From assembly GCF_038148855.1 (NCBI RefSeq), contig NZ_JBBVGR010000004.1:310001-374000 (forward strand): a stretch of DNA of 64,000 nt, given 5' to 3'. The DNA comes from Phycobacter sedimenti (GTDB lineage: Bacteria; Pseudomonadota; Alphaproteobacteria; Rhodobacterales; Rhodobacteraceae). The notes under the pieces were generated by a model. That model worked only from the letters and a program-made list of their open reading frames with translations. It was not told the DNA's origin and ran no database searches. Of this stretch, positions 1 to 9,500 are shown one piece after another; position 1 is the first letter of the stretch; each line of letters starts with the position of its first letter. A program made the translations under genes and the position numbers.

Positions 1-85
1 CAGCGGCCAGGCGGATCGCCTCCAGCGCGTCCTCATCACGGGCATCGGCAATCTGCCCCAGATATTTTGCCTTAAGATCGTCCAT
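1..85 (-). CDS. pheS: Phenylalanyl-tRNA synthetase alpha subunit, N-terminal fragment
   Basis: The first 28 codons of a gene that runs off the left edge. The start MDDLKAKYLGQIADARDEDA is the typical Rhodobacterales PheS N-terminus, the coiled-coil arm that contacts tRNA-Phe. PheS pairs with PheT and charges tRNA-Phe in the cytoplasm. In related genomes pheS directly follows rpmI-rplT. Here the same order is kept on the minus strand, but about 1.4 kb containing an unrelated plus-strand gene lies in between, and rplT has its own terminator. pheS must therefore have its own promoter, somewhere in 86-378. Confidence 0.85.
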   Translation of the reverse strand, partial: MDDLKAKYLGQIADARDEDALEAIRLAA

Positions 86-314
86 GACGGTCCCCTGAAT
101 TTTGCTTGGCTCGTGCTACCACAGCAGCGGCTGAAAGCAAGACCCATCACGTCGCGCTGCCCCCTTGGATCGCCGTGCCCGCTGCTCCGCTGGGATCCGT
201 GAACCAGGCCGAATTGGGATCCTCGCAGGCTGAACCTGTGACGCCCAGCGGCAGATGTAGACCGAAACAACGACAAACCATCAACAACTTTTACACACAT
301 GGAATTTGCAGAAT

Positions 315-341
315 CGCCTTTTGCGTGTGTGACTAAAGGCG
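315..341. promoter_or_regulatory. Inverted repeat in the pheS/lectin-toxin intergenic region
   Basis: CGCCTTT (315-321) is repeated inverted as AAAGGCG (335-341). A further CACACA/TGTGTG pair (294-299 and 326-331) overlaps it. The region 86-378 separates divergent genes, so it should hold the promoters of pheS (minus) and of the 379 gene (plus). The repeat sits 38 bp upstream of the plus-strand start and could be an operator or an mRNA leader hairpin. The role is inferred; no protein is assigned. Confidence 0.3.
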
Positions 342-378
342 TTCAGTTCACAGTTAATCGGAGGTTGGAAGAGCTCTC

Positions 379-1380
379 ATGGATGGATCACGGATCAGCA
401 TGGACACGGTCTTCACAAGCGAACAGATTGAAGCGTTCAAGGCAGCAAGCGGATACATTACGTCCCACAAGATCGGCGGCGGCGGCGGCGGGCCGTTCGC
501 GTCGGGATCAATACGCGAGCTGCGCTTCAGAAGCGGCACGAAGATCGACGCGATCCTAATCAACGGAGTGCAACATGGTGGCAATGGCGGAGGATTGTCG
601 GATTCCGTACGCCTGACCCTCGACAAGCAGCTTCAGGACATCGGCTATGCAATGCAAGATGGGGTTCTGGGGTCGCTGACCTTCTACTTCACCGACGGAT
701 CCAAGGTATCGATCGGAGAGAACCGATCCGAAACCCGCGTGTCGACTGAACTGGGCTGCGACCCGGCAGACCTGCTCATCATTGCGCTTGGCGGTTGGAG
801 TGGCGATTACCTGGATGCGCTGGATCCTGTCTGCGTCGTCGGGTTTTCCCAATCTTCGGTTCTGGATCAAAACGCCACTGCAGTGATCGGAGCCGTGCCC
901 AAGGGCATCACACGCACCGAATACGTGGAAAATATCGCCAAACAGGCCGAATCCTACGAGCACGCCCTGACCCAGACCCACAGTGTCACCACAAGCGCCT
1001 CGGTCAGCGGCACCTACTATGTCACAGCCTCGTTGGAAACCGAATACAGCTACACCTGGACCTCTCAGACCAAGATCGGCAAGTCGATCGAGGACCAGCT
1101 GACCAACGCAACGACAGAAAAGATCACGCCGCCGGACGATGCCTATGCAATGTTTGAGATATGCCACGGCCAGATCATCGCACCGGGGGGCGACACCTCC
1201 AGAAGCATCTTCCTTCCTGTCGGCAATGTGACGTCAACCTATATCCCCGTCACCGATGCAACGATCGACAATGTGGTGGGAATGTATGACCTTGGCGGCT
1301 ATTGCAACATGCTGCCGCCCTCCAAGGTCAAAGACACGCTGGATGCGGCCACGGGTCTCAACAAGATCGCAACGGCATAG
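379..1380 (+). CDS. Jacalin-like lectin fused to aerolysin-like (ETX/MTX2-type) pore-forming region
   Basis: 333 residues, no signal peptide. Residues about 30-158 read as a jacalin-fold lectin: glycine-rich GGGGGGPF (33-40), then SIRELRFRSGTKIDAI, a second glycine loop GGNGGG (67-72), and a last-strand motif GWSGDYLDALDPVCV (139-153) like the jacalin sugar-binding edge. Residues about 190-330 are Ser/Thr/Tyr-rich alternating strands (THSVTTSASVSGTYYVTASL), followed by an IGKSIEDQL segment and a KITPPDDAYAMFE turn, as in the membrane-insertion region of aerolysin/epsilon-toxin/natterin-type proteins. Lectin-aerolysin fusions are known from fish natterin-like proteins. It lies between rplT and pheS on the opposite strand, which suggests acquisition. 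GGAGG (360-364) and GGAAGAG (367-373) precede ATG 379; ATG 400 is an alternative. The lectin half is fairly clear; the pore-forming half is inferred from pattern only. Confidence 0.6.
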   Translation: MDGSRISMDTVFTSEQIEAFKAASGYITSHKIGGGGGGPFASGSIRELRFRSGTKIDAILINGVQHGGNGGGLSDSVRLTLDKQLQDIGYAMQDGVLGSLTFYFTDGSKVSIGENRSETRVSTELGCDPADLLIIALGGWSGDYLDALDPVCVVGFSQSSVLDQNATAVIGAVPKGITRTEYVENIAKQAESYEHALTQTHSVTTSASVSGTYYVTASLETEYSYTWTSQTKIGKSIEDQLTNATTEKITPPDDAYAMFEICHGQIIAPGGDTSRSIFLPVGNVTSTYIPVTDATIDNVVGMYDLGGYCNMLPPSKVKDTLDAATGLNKIATA

Positions 1381-1424
1381 CACTGATTTGGACATCTCGC
1401 CGCCTCGTGCGACAGTGCAAACAA

Positions 1425-1451
1425 AAAAGCCGCCTCGTTGAGGCGGCTTTT
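1425..1451 (-). terminator. Rho-independent terminator of rpmI-rplT
   Basis: A 12-bp stem AAAAGCCGCCTC / GAGGCGGCTTTT with a 3-nt loop. Read on the minus strand it is followed by TTTTTTG, so it ends the rplT transcript before the inserted gene and before pheS. On the plus strand the T run is shorter but it may also stop the 379-1380 transcript. Confidence 0.85.
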
Positions 1452-1507
1452 CCAATTTTGCTAACCGCTGCAAGACCGTCAAAGACGATCGGGCGGCCAG
1501 TGCGGGA

Positions 1508-1873
1508 TCAGGCAGCCAGAGCGGACTGAGCCTGGCGAACGATCGCACCGAATGCCTCGGGCTCGTGCACGGCGAGATCCGCCAGAACCTTACGGTCGAC
1601 TTCGATACCGGCCAGGTTCAGGCCGTTGATGAAGCGCGAATATGTCAGCGACTCGTCGTGGCTGCGGACAGCAGCGTTGATACGCTGGATCCACAGGGCG
1701 CGGAAATTACGCTTGCGCGCCTTACGGTCGCGGGTTGCGTACTGGTTCGCCTTGTCGACGGCCTGACGGGCGACCTTGAAGGTGTTCTTGCGGCGGCCGT
1801 AGTAACCTTTGGCGGCCTTGATGACCTTCTTGTGACGGGCGTGAGTTGTGGTACCACCTTTAACGCGGGACAT
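1508..1873 (-). CDS. rplT: 50S ribosomal protein L20
   Basis: 121 residues, the normal length. It starts MSRVKGGTTTHARHKKVIKA and continues with the basic YYGRRKNTFKVARQAV segment characteristic of L20, an early 23S rRNA-binding assembly protein. A GAGGAG ribosome-binding site precedes the start. It lies 15 bp downstream of rpmI on the same strand, forming the conserved rpmI-rplT pair. In many bacteria L20 represses its own operon at the translational level; I do not see a clear pseudoknot site here. Confidence 0.97.
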   Translation of the reverse strand: MSRVKGGTTTHARHKKVIKAAKGYYGRRKNTFKVARQAVDKANQYATRDRKARKRNFRALWIQRINAAVRSHDESLTYSRFINGLNLAGIEVDRKVLADLAVHEPEAFGAIVRQAQSALAA

Positions 1874-1888
1874 GTGTCAAATCTCCTC

Positions 1889-2089
1889 TTAGCGGTCGTA
1901 GGGCATGAAGCCCTTGACGATCTTGGCGTCGGGGGCGGACAGGGTCGTGGTGCCGCGGGCATCACGGATGAATTTCTTGTGACGTTTGATCATGCCGTGG
2001 CGCTTGCCGGCCTGACCTGCCATCACCTTACCGGTGGCAGTCACCTTGAAGCGCTTTTTGGCGCTCGATTTCGTCTTCATTTTGGGCAT
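1889..2089 (-). CDS. rpmI: 50S ribosomal protein L35
   Basis: 66 residues starting MPKMKTKSSAKKRFKVT, the standard bL35 N-terminus; the body is strongly basic. The start at 2089 is set by family length and by AGGAGAC directly upstream. An in-frame upstream extension to 2221 is not family-like. It is first in the rpmI-rplT operon; the 115-bp gap to the next upstream gene (2205-2426) probably holds its promoter. Confidence 0.96.
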   Translation of the reverse strand: MPKMKTKSSAKKRFKVTATGKVMAGQAGKRHGMIKRHKKFIRDARGTTTLSAPDAKIVKGFMPYDR

Positions 2090-2204
2090 TTCCGTCTCCT
2101 TCAATTCGGGTTCGGTCGATACGCGACTCGGCATGCCACTCTGGCCGGCCACGTGAACAGGGTCGCCGTGTACGAAAACAGGATGACAAGAGCAAGCGGT
2201 TTCT

Positions 2205-2426
2205 TCAGAAAAGACGGCCAATCACGCCGAAGAACACATCTGGCAACTCCTCAAGCCTGTATCCCTTCTGTCGCAACCAAACGGAATAGAGGATCAAGCC
2301 CGCGCTCAGGAAAAGCAGACCAGCCGCCAGAACAGGACGTCTCCCGTCGCTGAATGCGGATATCAAGGACACCAGCCCCAGGCCAGCCAAGAAAACCCCC
2401 AAGACAACCGCAAGATCACTGTCCAC
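2205..2426 (-). CDS. Small two-helix membrane protein, function unknown
   Basis: About 73 residues from GTG 2426 (preceded by GGGGG at good spacing); an ATG at 2450 would give 81. It contains two hydrophobic segments, DLAVVLGVFLAGLGLVSLIS and VLAAGLLFLSAGLILYSVWL, separated by the polar turn SDGRRP, and a charged C-terminal tail. Short proteins of this type, starting with an MDSDLA-like sequence, are common in Rhodobacterales. It follows pyk on the same strand by about 40 bp and is probably cotranscribed. I cannot assign a function. Confidence 0.6.
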   Translation of the reverse strand: MDSDLAVVLGVFLAGLGLVSLISAFSDGRRPVLAAGLLFLSAGLILYSVWLRQKGYRLEELPDVFFGVIGRLF

Positions 2427-2467
2427 TTTGCGCCCCCTACCCGCAGGCATGCGGGCTCGGGGTCAGC

Positions 2468-3913
2468 CTATTCCGGGTCGGTGCTATAAATCAAACGCTC
2501 ATCGCACGGCGCGACTCGTAGGATGTTGGTGGTTCCGGGGACGTTGAACGGCACACCTGCTGTCACCACGATCTGATCTGTCTCGGTTGCAAACCCGCCA
2601 GCGCGGGCGGCCCGCGCCGCGTTCACCACCGCTCCCTTGAATCGCTCCTGACTGCCGGTTACCACACAGTGGCAGCCCCAGCTGAGCGCAAGCCGCCGCG
2701 CGGTGCCTTCCAGCGGGGTCATTGCGATGATCGGCACACCGGGCCGCTCGCGCGCGGTCAACAGCGCGGTGGTCCCGCTTTGGGTGAAGCAGCAGATCGC
2801 CTTGATATCGGTCTTTTCCGCAATCTCACGCGCAGCGGAAACAATGGCATCGGCAATGGTCGTCCCCTTGGAGGAGCGCGACGCGGCGATGATCTGCGCG
2901 TAGGTTGGATCCGTTTCCACCTCGGCGGCGACATTGTCCATCGTCCGAACCGCCTCCACCGGGTACTGCCCTGCGGCGGATTCGGCGCTCAGCATAATCG
3001 CATCGGTTCCCTCGTAGATCGCGGTGGCCACGTCAGAGACTTCGGCCCGCGTGGGCATCGGGCTTTCGATCATGCTTTCCAGCATCTGGGTGGCAACGAT
3101 CACCGGCTTGGCGGCGGCACGGCATTTGCGCACCAGACGTTTCTGGATCGGCGGCACGGCAGACACCGGCAGCTCGACCCCCAGATCACCACGCGCAACC
3201 ATGATCCCGTCGGACGCATCGAGGATCTCCTCGAACTGCTCCACCGCCGAAGGTTTTTCGATCTTCGACAGAACCGCCGCACGGCCATCGACCAGCCCCT
3301 TGGCCTCGAACACATCCTTCGCCCGTTGCACGAAGGACAGCGCGATCCAGTCCACACCCAAGGCACAGGCGAATTCCAGATCGTCCCGATCCTTTTCGGA
3401 AAGGGCCGCCAGAGGCAGCACCACATCGGGCACGTTCACGCCCTTGCGGTTCGAAATGGTCCCGCCCGTCACCACGATGCAATCGGCAAAATCTGCGCCG
3501 CAGCGCTCCACCCGCAGACGAATCTTGCCATCGTTGACCAGAAGATGCGCGCCAGGTTCCAGCGCCTGGAAAATCTCGGGGTGCGGCAGGCAGACTCGCG
3601 CAACGTCCCCTTCGGAGGGGTCCAGGTCCAGGCGGAAGGACGCGCCCTCCACAAGCTCCTCGGCCCCGTTTGCGAAAACACCCACGCGCAGCTTTGGCCC
3701 CTGAAGGTCGGCGAGAATGCCGATCGAACTGTCAAGGTCCTGCTCCACCTGACGGATGATGCGGTGTTTCTCGGTGATCTCGGCATGGGTCCCGTGGGAC
3801 ATGTTGAGGCGAAAGACATCGGCGCCAGCCTCATGCAGGGCGCGGATCATGTCATAGGTTTCGGACGCAGGCCCCAGTGTGGCAACAATCTTCACGCTGC
3901 GAGAACGTTTCAT
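2468..3913 (-). CDS. pyk: Pyruvate kinase
   Basis: 481 residues, the usual size. It catalyses phosphoenolpyruvate + ADP to pyruvate + ATP in glycolysis. Visible motifs are the N-terminal SVKIVATLGPAS, FRLNMSHGTH, the active-site helix VLSKIEKPSAVEQF, VARGDLGVELP and ATQMLESMI, followed by the C-terminal alpha/beta effector domain. The start at 3913 (MKRSRSVKIV) has AGAAGGA upstream; the open frame extends further to 3988 but that part is not family-like. It is divergent from the HutG-like gene at 4044 and followed by the small membrane protein gene. Confidence 0.96.
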   Translation of the reverse strand: MKRSRSVKIVATLGPASETYDMIRALHEAGADVFRLNMSHGTHAEITEKHRIIRQVEQDLDSSIGILADLQGPKLRVGVFANGAEELVEGASFRLDLDPSEGDVARVCLPHPEIFQALEPGAHLLVNDGKIRLRVERCGADFADCIVVTGGTISNRKGVNVPDVVLPLAALSEKDRDDLEFACALGVDWIALSFVQRAKDVFEAKGLVDGRAAVLSKIEKPSAVEQFEEILDASDGIMVARGDLGVELPVSAVPPIQKRLVRKCRAAAKPVIVATQMLESMIESPMPTRAEVSDVATAIYEGTDAIMLSAESAAGQYPVEAVRTMDNVAAEVETDPTYAQIIAASRSSKGTTIADAIVSAAREIAEKTDIKAICCFTQSGTTALLTARERPGVPIIAMTPLEGTARRLALSWGCHCVVTGSQERFKGAVVNAARAARAGGFATETDQIVVTAGVPFNVPGTTNILRVAPCDERLIYSTDPE

Positions 3914-4043
3914 CGGCAGGATCCTTCTGGTATCAGGTCTGTAGCGGGCGGCGTTACCGCAAACATGGTTGAGGTGCTTATGGCGCAATTCCCATTTTGC
4001 CGCAACTGCCCTAAAGGGAACGTCAACAAACGATGACAGAGTT

Positions 4044-4781
4044 ATGACCTACGTACCCTACTATGTGCACGGGGCTGACCGCCCTGCCCGCTGGTTGATC
4101 ACCTGCGATCATGCAAGCAATCATGTCCCCCCTTTCGTGAACGGCGGAGATCTTGGCCTTCCCCATGAGGACATGGAACGCCACATTGCCTATGACATCG
4201 GAGCCTATGCGGTTGCCCGCCACCTGGGCGAAATGCTGGACGCGCCGGTGGTGGCGTCCAATTTCTCGCGCCTTGTGATCGACCCCAATCGCGGCGAGGA
4301 CGACCCGACCCTTCTGATGAAGCTCTATGACGGCACGATCATTCCCGCCAATCGCCATGCCGATGAGGCCGAGCGCGACGCGCGGCTGAACGCCTGCTAT
4401 CGCCCCTACCACGCCGAAGTGGCCCGGCTGGCCGCGCGACCGGGCACTGTGATCCTCTCGATGCACTCCTTTACCCGCCAATTGCGCGGCCGCCCGCCGC
4501 GGCCGTGGGAAATCGGAATCCTCTATCCCGAGGGTGAAAGGTTTTCTCCGGCACTGATCGACTTGCTCAAGGCCGAGGGCGATCTTTGCGTCGGGATCAA
4601 TCAGCCCTACACGGGCTATCTGCCGGGGGATGCAATCGACACCCATGGCACCGCGCACGGACGCCCGAATACCCTGATCGAGCTGCGCAGCGACCTGATC
4701 GCCGATGCAGCCGGTCAGCGCCGTTGGGCCAAGCGCCTGGCAAAGGTGCTGCCCCAGGCGCTTGTGGCCGCGCAAATCTAG
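4044..4781 (+). CDS. N-formylglutamate amidohydrolase family protein
   Basis: 245 residues. Family features are WLITCDHASNHVP near the N-terminus, SNFSRLVIDPNR, VILSMHSFTRQLRGRPRPW-like sequence, and GTAHGRPNTLIELRSDLI. The Asp/His/Glu residues in these motifs resemble the zinc ligands of the FGase family. Family members hydrolyse N-formylglutamate (histidine degradation) or act on related N-acyl amino acids. No hut genes are nearby, so the true substrate is open. The start MTYVPYYVHG fits the family; an upstream in-frame extension from 3969 overlaps pyk. Confidence 0.8.
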   Translation: MTYVPYYVHGADRPARWLITCDHASNHVPPFVNGGDLGLPHEDMERHIAYDIGAYAVARHLGEMLDAPVVASNFSRLVIDPNRGEDDPTLLMKLYDGTIIPANRHADEAERDARLNACYRPYHAEVARLAARPGTVILSMHSFTRQLRGRPPRPWEIGILYPEGERFSPALIDLLKAEGDLCVGINQPYTGYLPGDAIDTHGTAHGRPNTLIELRSDLIADAAGQRRWAKRLAKVLPQALVAAQI

Positions 4782-4906
4782 GCTCCCCGGGCTTCAAGTC
4801 TTACGTGCCCGAACACCAAGGTTGCCTCATACGGGTGTGACGCGCAGAATGAATGACAAGCGCGAAACAGCGCCTCCCCCTCTTTGCCACATGCAGAGGA
4901 CCTATG

Positions 4907-5146
4907 ATGTCTCAAGATACCCTCGTTTCCCTTTTTGGCTGGCTCACTGCGCTCAACTTGGCGTTCCTGATGATTACGTCCGTTCTGCTTGTCAGTTTGC
5001 GTGACCGCTTTGCGGCCTTGCATGCCAGTCTCTTCGATCTCGATTTGAAAACGGTCAAGGCAGCCTATTTTTCATATCTCGCGACCTACAAGATCCTGAC
5101 TTTTATATTCTGCCTGATGCCCTACCTTGCTCTCAGGCTGATCTGA
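4907..5146 (+). CDS. Small membrane protein of a DUF6868-like family
   Basis: 79 residues starting MSQDTLVSLFGWLTALNLAF. There are two strongly hydrophobic segments (about 7-28 and 54-75), joined by LRDRFAALHASLFDLDLKTV, and a C-terminal LMPYLALRLI. This layout recurs in small inner-membrane proteins of many marine bacteria with no known role. AGAGGA (4895-4900) best fits ATG 4907 rather than 4904. It has no obvious operon partner. Confidence 0.7.
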   Translation: MSQDTLVSLFGWLTALNLAFLMITSVLLVSLRDRFAALHASLFDLDLKTVKAAYFSYLATYKILTFIFCLMPYLALRLI

Positions 5147-5242
5147 ACAGGTGGGGCGGCATTGCCCGCCAAGTAGTCCGCTGGTAGGCAAGTCCGCCAA
5201 GCCGCAATCATAAAACTCGAGCGCAAACCGGGAGAAAACCGC

Positions 5243-5557
5243 ATGGACCAACAGACCGAGATCGAGCTGCAAGCCGCAGCATTCCGCCGCTTGCAGAAAC
5301 ACCTGATGGAAGACCGCACCGACGTGCAGAACATCGACCTGATGAACATGGCAGGCTTTTGCCGCAACTGCCTCAGCCGCTGGTACCAGGAAGCCGCCAA
5401 TGAACGCGGCATCGAAATGGGCAAGACCGAAGCGCGTGAAATCTTCTACGGCATGACCATGGACGAATGGAAATCCAACTACCAGACCGAGGCCAGCCCG
5501 AAAAAACAGGCCGAGTTCGAGGTCGCCTTCAAGGAAAACGTGACCGACAAGTCGTGA
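5243..5557 (+). CDS. DUF1244 family protein
   Basis: 104 residues. The segment AGFCRNCLSRWYQEAANERG, followed by EAREIFYGMTMDEWKSNYQ, is the diagnostic core of this conserved proteobacterial family. The two Cys of CRNC could bind metal or a cofactor, but this has not been shown to my knowledge. GGGAGAAAACCGC precedes the ATG. The gene is monocistronic; function unknown. Confidence 0.88.
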   Translation: MDQQTEIELQAAAFRRLQKHLMEDRTDVQNIDLMNMAGFCRNCLSRWYQEAANERGIEMGKTEAREIFYGMTMDEWKSNYQTEASPKKQAEFEVAFKENVTDKS

Positions 5558-5706
5558 CCAGACAGATCCGCGTGATCACTCACGGATCGGCGCACATCCC
5601 CTGTTCCCTCCTGCGCCTAAAACAGGGCGGACCTCGTTGTTAGTGTGAGCGCAGGCGGCCCGCCCCTTGCCCGGCAGCCTGCGATACGCGCTGTTTGGAG
5701 GTCGTC

Positions 5707-6504
5707 ATGACATCAGGGTTGCCCAGCTACTTCATCTCCCACGGCGGCGGGCCCTGGCCGTGGATCCCCGACATGAATGCTGCGCTTGCCCCACTCGCAG
5801 AGTCTTTGGCGCGCATGCCCGCCGAAATCGGGCAGCTTCCCAAGGCGGTTCTCATGATCTCGGGCCATTGGGAGGCAGAACGCTTTACCGTCATGACCTC
5901 GCCCCGCCCGCCGATGGTCTATGACTATTTCAACTTCCCGCCCGAGACCTACGAAATCCGGTATCCCGCCCCCGGTGCCCCTGATGTGGCAAAACGCGCT
6001 GCGGATCTGATCGCAGGCGCAGGTCTGCCAGTCGCCACGGACGCCCAGCAAGGCTTTGACCACGGCACTTTTGTTCCGATGGCGGTGATGTTCCCGGATG
6101 CGGATGTGCCGCTGTTCCAGATCTCCATGCGCCGCGGCTACAGCCCGGCCGAGCATTTCGCCCTTGGCCGCGCCCTTGCCCCATTGCGCGATGAAGGCGT
6201 ACTGATCGTGGGCTCCGGCCTCAGCTATCACAACCTTTCAGAATTCGGACCGCGCGCCAAGGCCGCCTCCGAAGCTTTTGATGCCTGGCTGAACGAGGTG
6301 ATGAGCCTGCCAGGCACAGAACGTACAGAGGCGCTATTGAACTGGGAAAGCGCCCCTTGTGCCCGCGCCTGCCACGCGCAGGAAGACCACCTTGTTCCCC
6401 TCTTTGCCGCGCTCGGCGCTGCCGAAGAGGAGGTGTCCAGCAGGGTCTATCACCAGAAAGACATCTTTGGCGGCGTAACCGCTTCCAGCTTTCGGTTCGG
6501 CTGA
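5707..6504 (+). CDS. LigB-type class III extradiol ring-cleavage dioxygenase (DODA/YgiD-like)
   Basis: 265 residues. The family has a non-haem Fe(II) or Zn site formed by His residues, visible here in FISHGGGPW, ISGHWEAERF and the DHGTFVPMAVMFP loop; IVGSGLSYHNL is a further family motif. Relatives include plant 4,5-DOPA dioxygenase and E. coli YgiD. The substrate here is unknown. GGAGGTC just upstream fixes ATG 5707. It converges on the 1094-residue gene with a 27-bp gap, which marks the right-hand border of the accessory block. Confidence 0.85.
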   Translation: MTSGLPSYFISHGGGPWPWIPDMNAALAPLAESLARMPAEIGQLPKAVLMISGHWEAERFTVMTSPRPPMVYDYFNFPPETYEIRYPAPGAPDVAKRAADLIAGAGLPVATDAQQGFDHGTFVPMAVMFPDADVPLFQISMRRGYSPAEHFALGRALAPLRDEGVLIVGSGLSYHNLSEFGPRAKAASEAFDAWLNEVMSLPGTERTEALLNWESAPCARACHAQEDHLVPLFAALGAAEEEVSSRVYHQKDIFGGVTASSFRFG

Positions 6505-6531
6505 CCCTCGGGCCAACAGGCAAGGGGCAGG

Positions 6532-9500
6532 TCAGCCCTGACCCGGCACAGGCAGGAGCCATTCGCTGATGGACAGCACCGTGCGCCCGTCAGGTCCGGT
6601 GTGGGACGTGGCTGGCCCTGAGGCCTTGCCTGCCGTGTTGGCAACCATCTGATAGTTCAGGGTATAAAGCGTGTGCCACATATCCACTGCGATGCGCGCG
6701 GCGGGGACACCGTTAGTGGTGACGATGGGCTTCATCTCAGAGCTTTTGGCTTTTTCCCCAAACCCATAGATGGCCACATTGTAGTCAGAAGGCGATTTGC
6801 CGGTGCCGGTGTAATAGAGAATGAAGATATAGGTCATGGATTTGTTACCCACCACGCACATGTCCAGATAGACCTCTCCATCATTCGGGATCGGCAGAAT
6901 GGATGTGGCCGCGCCCTGGTCATCCAGAAAGCAGGATACAGGTCGCCCGAGCAGATCGAAAGCCTGCACACGACTTGCGGAGGTTTCCTGGCTGAAGACC
7001 TGGTCGAGGATCAGGAGCGTGCCATCATACGAACAGCCCAGCGCGACGGGGCGGAAGAGCAAACCTTCGCGGTTATCGATCAGGGCTTTGCCGGCATTTG
7101 TGCTGGCCACGGGGATGTCTGCGTCTGCCTTGCCCGCCTGATCAATATTCAGAATCATGACCTTGGCCGCTTTTTGATTCACCCCGATGAGATGGCCCGA
7201 CGGATGCATCGCCGTATGGTCCGGGAAATACGGGAAACGGCCATGAGATTTGAGGCTTGGATCCGGCAGGGTTCCGGGGTCAAAATCGCCGGTGCTGGTC
7301 ACGTCCACCTTACGCAGGTGGAACCCGCCGCCCTGGTCCAGTGAGGTGTCCTGCAGCCGCGGGTCCACGTAGTAGCAGCCCAGATCCACGTCCGTGGGGT
7401 CGGGTACAGGCCGGTCATTTTGCAGCACCCATTGGCCGTCCTTCATGAGGAACTTGGGAGGGAAAGGGTCGTAGATCAGCTCGGACTGATAGGTGAAACC
7501 CGCTGTCATCCATTTGACATCGGACATGGGGCGTCCGGGGATGTTCTGGCTTTGGAAGGCAAAGAGCTGGGTGTCGAACCCGCCCCCCGTGGCCGGAGCA
7601 AGCCCGGTACCCGCCGCCTTGAAGGATTGGCCGAGAACCGCATAGCGCTGGGACAGGGCCAGGGCCACGCATTCGGAAATCTCGTTTGCGTTCGAAGAGG
7701 TCGACAGGTTCGCCAGTGTTGCGGTGGGCGCGGTGGCTGTGTCGTTCCAGCTGTAGGCATCGTTTTCGTAAGTGAGAATGGCGCTGTGCTTGAAGGTCGA
7801 GCTTGCCGTGATGGGGATCGGCAGCTGCACAAGGTAGAGTGTCATGTCTGCCGTGACGTCTTCTTCGTTGTTCAGCCAGCCGGACTGGGCTTTGCCCGCC
7901 AGCCAGTTGTCGATGTAGAAATCCGCTTCGATCTTGACCTCACCGCCCAGCGTGTTGCCGTCAAATGCAAACTGGATCTGGGCATCGGTGAAATTGGCCG
8001 GGATGTCGAAGGTTTGCGACACCGTGGGACGCCCCTGGTTCTTGAAGATCATCTTGGCTTCGCAGCGGCTCGTGGTGCCCGCCTGACCCTGGGGCCAGGC
8101 TTGGTGGCGCGGATCGGGATGAACCGTGATGGTCGAAGTGATCTGTTCGGTCACCGTATTGGTGATGAACCAGGGCGAGGTGGCGACCTCGACAATTGTC
8201 TCGGCAAGCTGTGCCGTGCCCGTCGCGATGTTGAGCGCCACCACAAGCCACCCAGAGAAAGGGATTTCATCCTCGATCTCACCCTCGACAATCGTCGCCT
8301 CGCACCAGGCCAGCGCCTTGGTGAGCCCCTGATCGAAAAGGATCGAGCAAAGCGAAGTCAGCGCGCTCCAGTTCATCTTGTGATGGGCCGCCGAGGTGCC
8401 GAATTGCGCGCCGAAAAAGACAGTGCCCGCAGCAATAGCTGCGGCGATGACCTTTTTGTCCTGCATGATCTTGTAAAGCGGCATATAGCTCTGCGCGGCC
8501 ACGGCAAAACCCATCAGAAAGGCCGGGATCGCGAGGTTCACAAGGCCGGTCATCACCCCGCCCGGCACGACGGCCGTGCCATAGGGAATGTCACCGGTTC
8601 CAAGGCCAACGCCAAAGATCCTGGCAGAGGTGGCCTTGGCCGAGGGGAAGGTGATATCTACCCCGTCACCATAGTTCAGCTGACCCGGGTTTGCGATAAT
8701 CGGGATCGCCATGAAATTGTTGACTGGCGAGATCAGTCCCAGGCAGCGGTAGTTGTTGTTTTCAAAGCCGCTGATCCCGGGAATGCCGCAATCAAAGTTC
8801 CAGCCGCTCAGATCGATCAGGTTATCATTGGCATCATAAAAGGCGATATAGGCGCCAAGATAGCGGATATAGGTGTTGTCCATCTTGACGTTGATGGTGC
8901 GGGTACTGGCATCCTTGACGGAAAGACCGGTTTGCAACCCGTGCTGTTCACCGCTGACGGTCAGGGCTGCGGTCCAGTTGTCACCAGAGCCGCCCGCGCG
9001 AAGGGTCATCAACTCGCGCACCACCGGTTGCGCAGCTTCGGTCAGGTTGGCGCCCTCGCCGCCCGAGCTGCTTTGCACGCTGTCGCCGGTCTGCTGCTGC
9101 CACTTCTTGCCCTTCAGGTTGGGGTCGTTTTTCGTGGCGATCATCATGGCGGTCATGACGTCACCGGCCGCATCGATAATGGGCTGGGTGGGGACCTGCT
9201 GATAATGCGTGGAGGTCCCGTTGGAGGTCGTGACCTGCATCGGCTTGAGCACCGCCCAGCCTTCTGGGGTCACGCCTTCGGGTGTTGGCGGGCCAGCCTG
9301 GGCCATGGCGGTGGCCAGTTCGCTGACCATGCCAACGATCTTTTTCGAGTTTTGCTGATCGGTCATGAAGTCCATGACGATTGCCGCCACCTCGGGGTCA
9401 TGGGTGATCAGATCGGGGTGGTGAAAGATCAGCGCAGCGGCGGTGGAGGTCCAGTTGATATGGTGATGGACCGGAGGCGCAGGATCGCCGCCAGCGGGTG

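Noticed and set aside
2669..4036. A 455-codon plus-strand frame across pyk
   Set aside because: It is antisense to a well-conserved pyruvate kinase and shows His/Arg-rich shadow composition with no domain.
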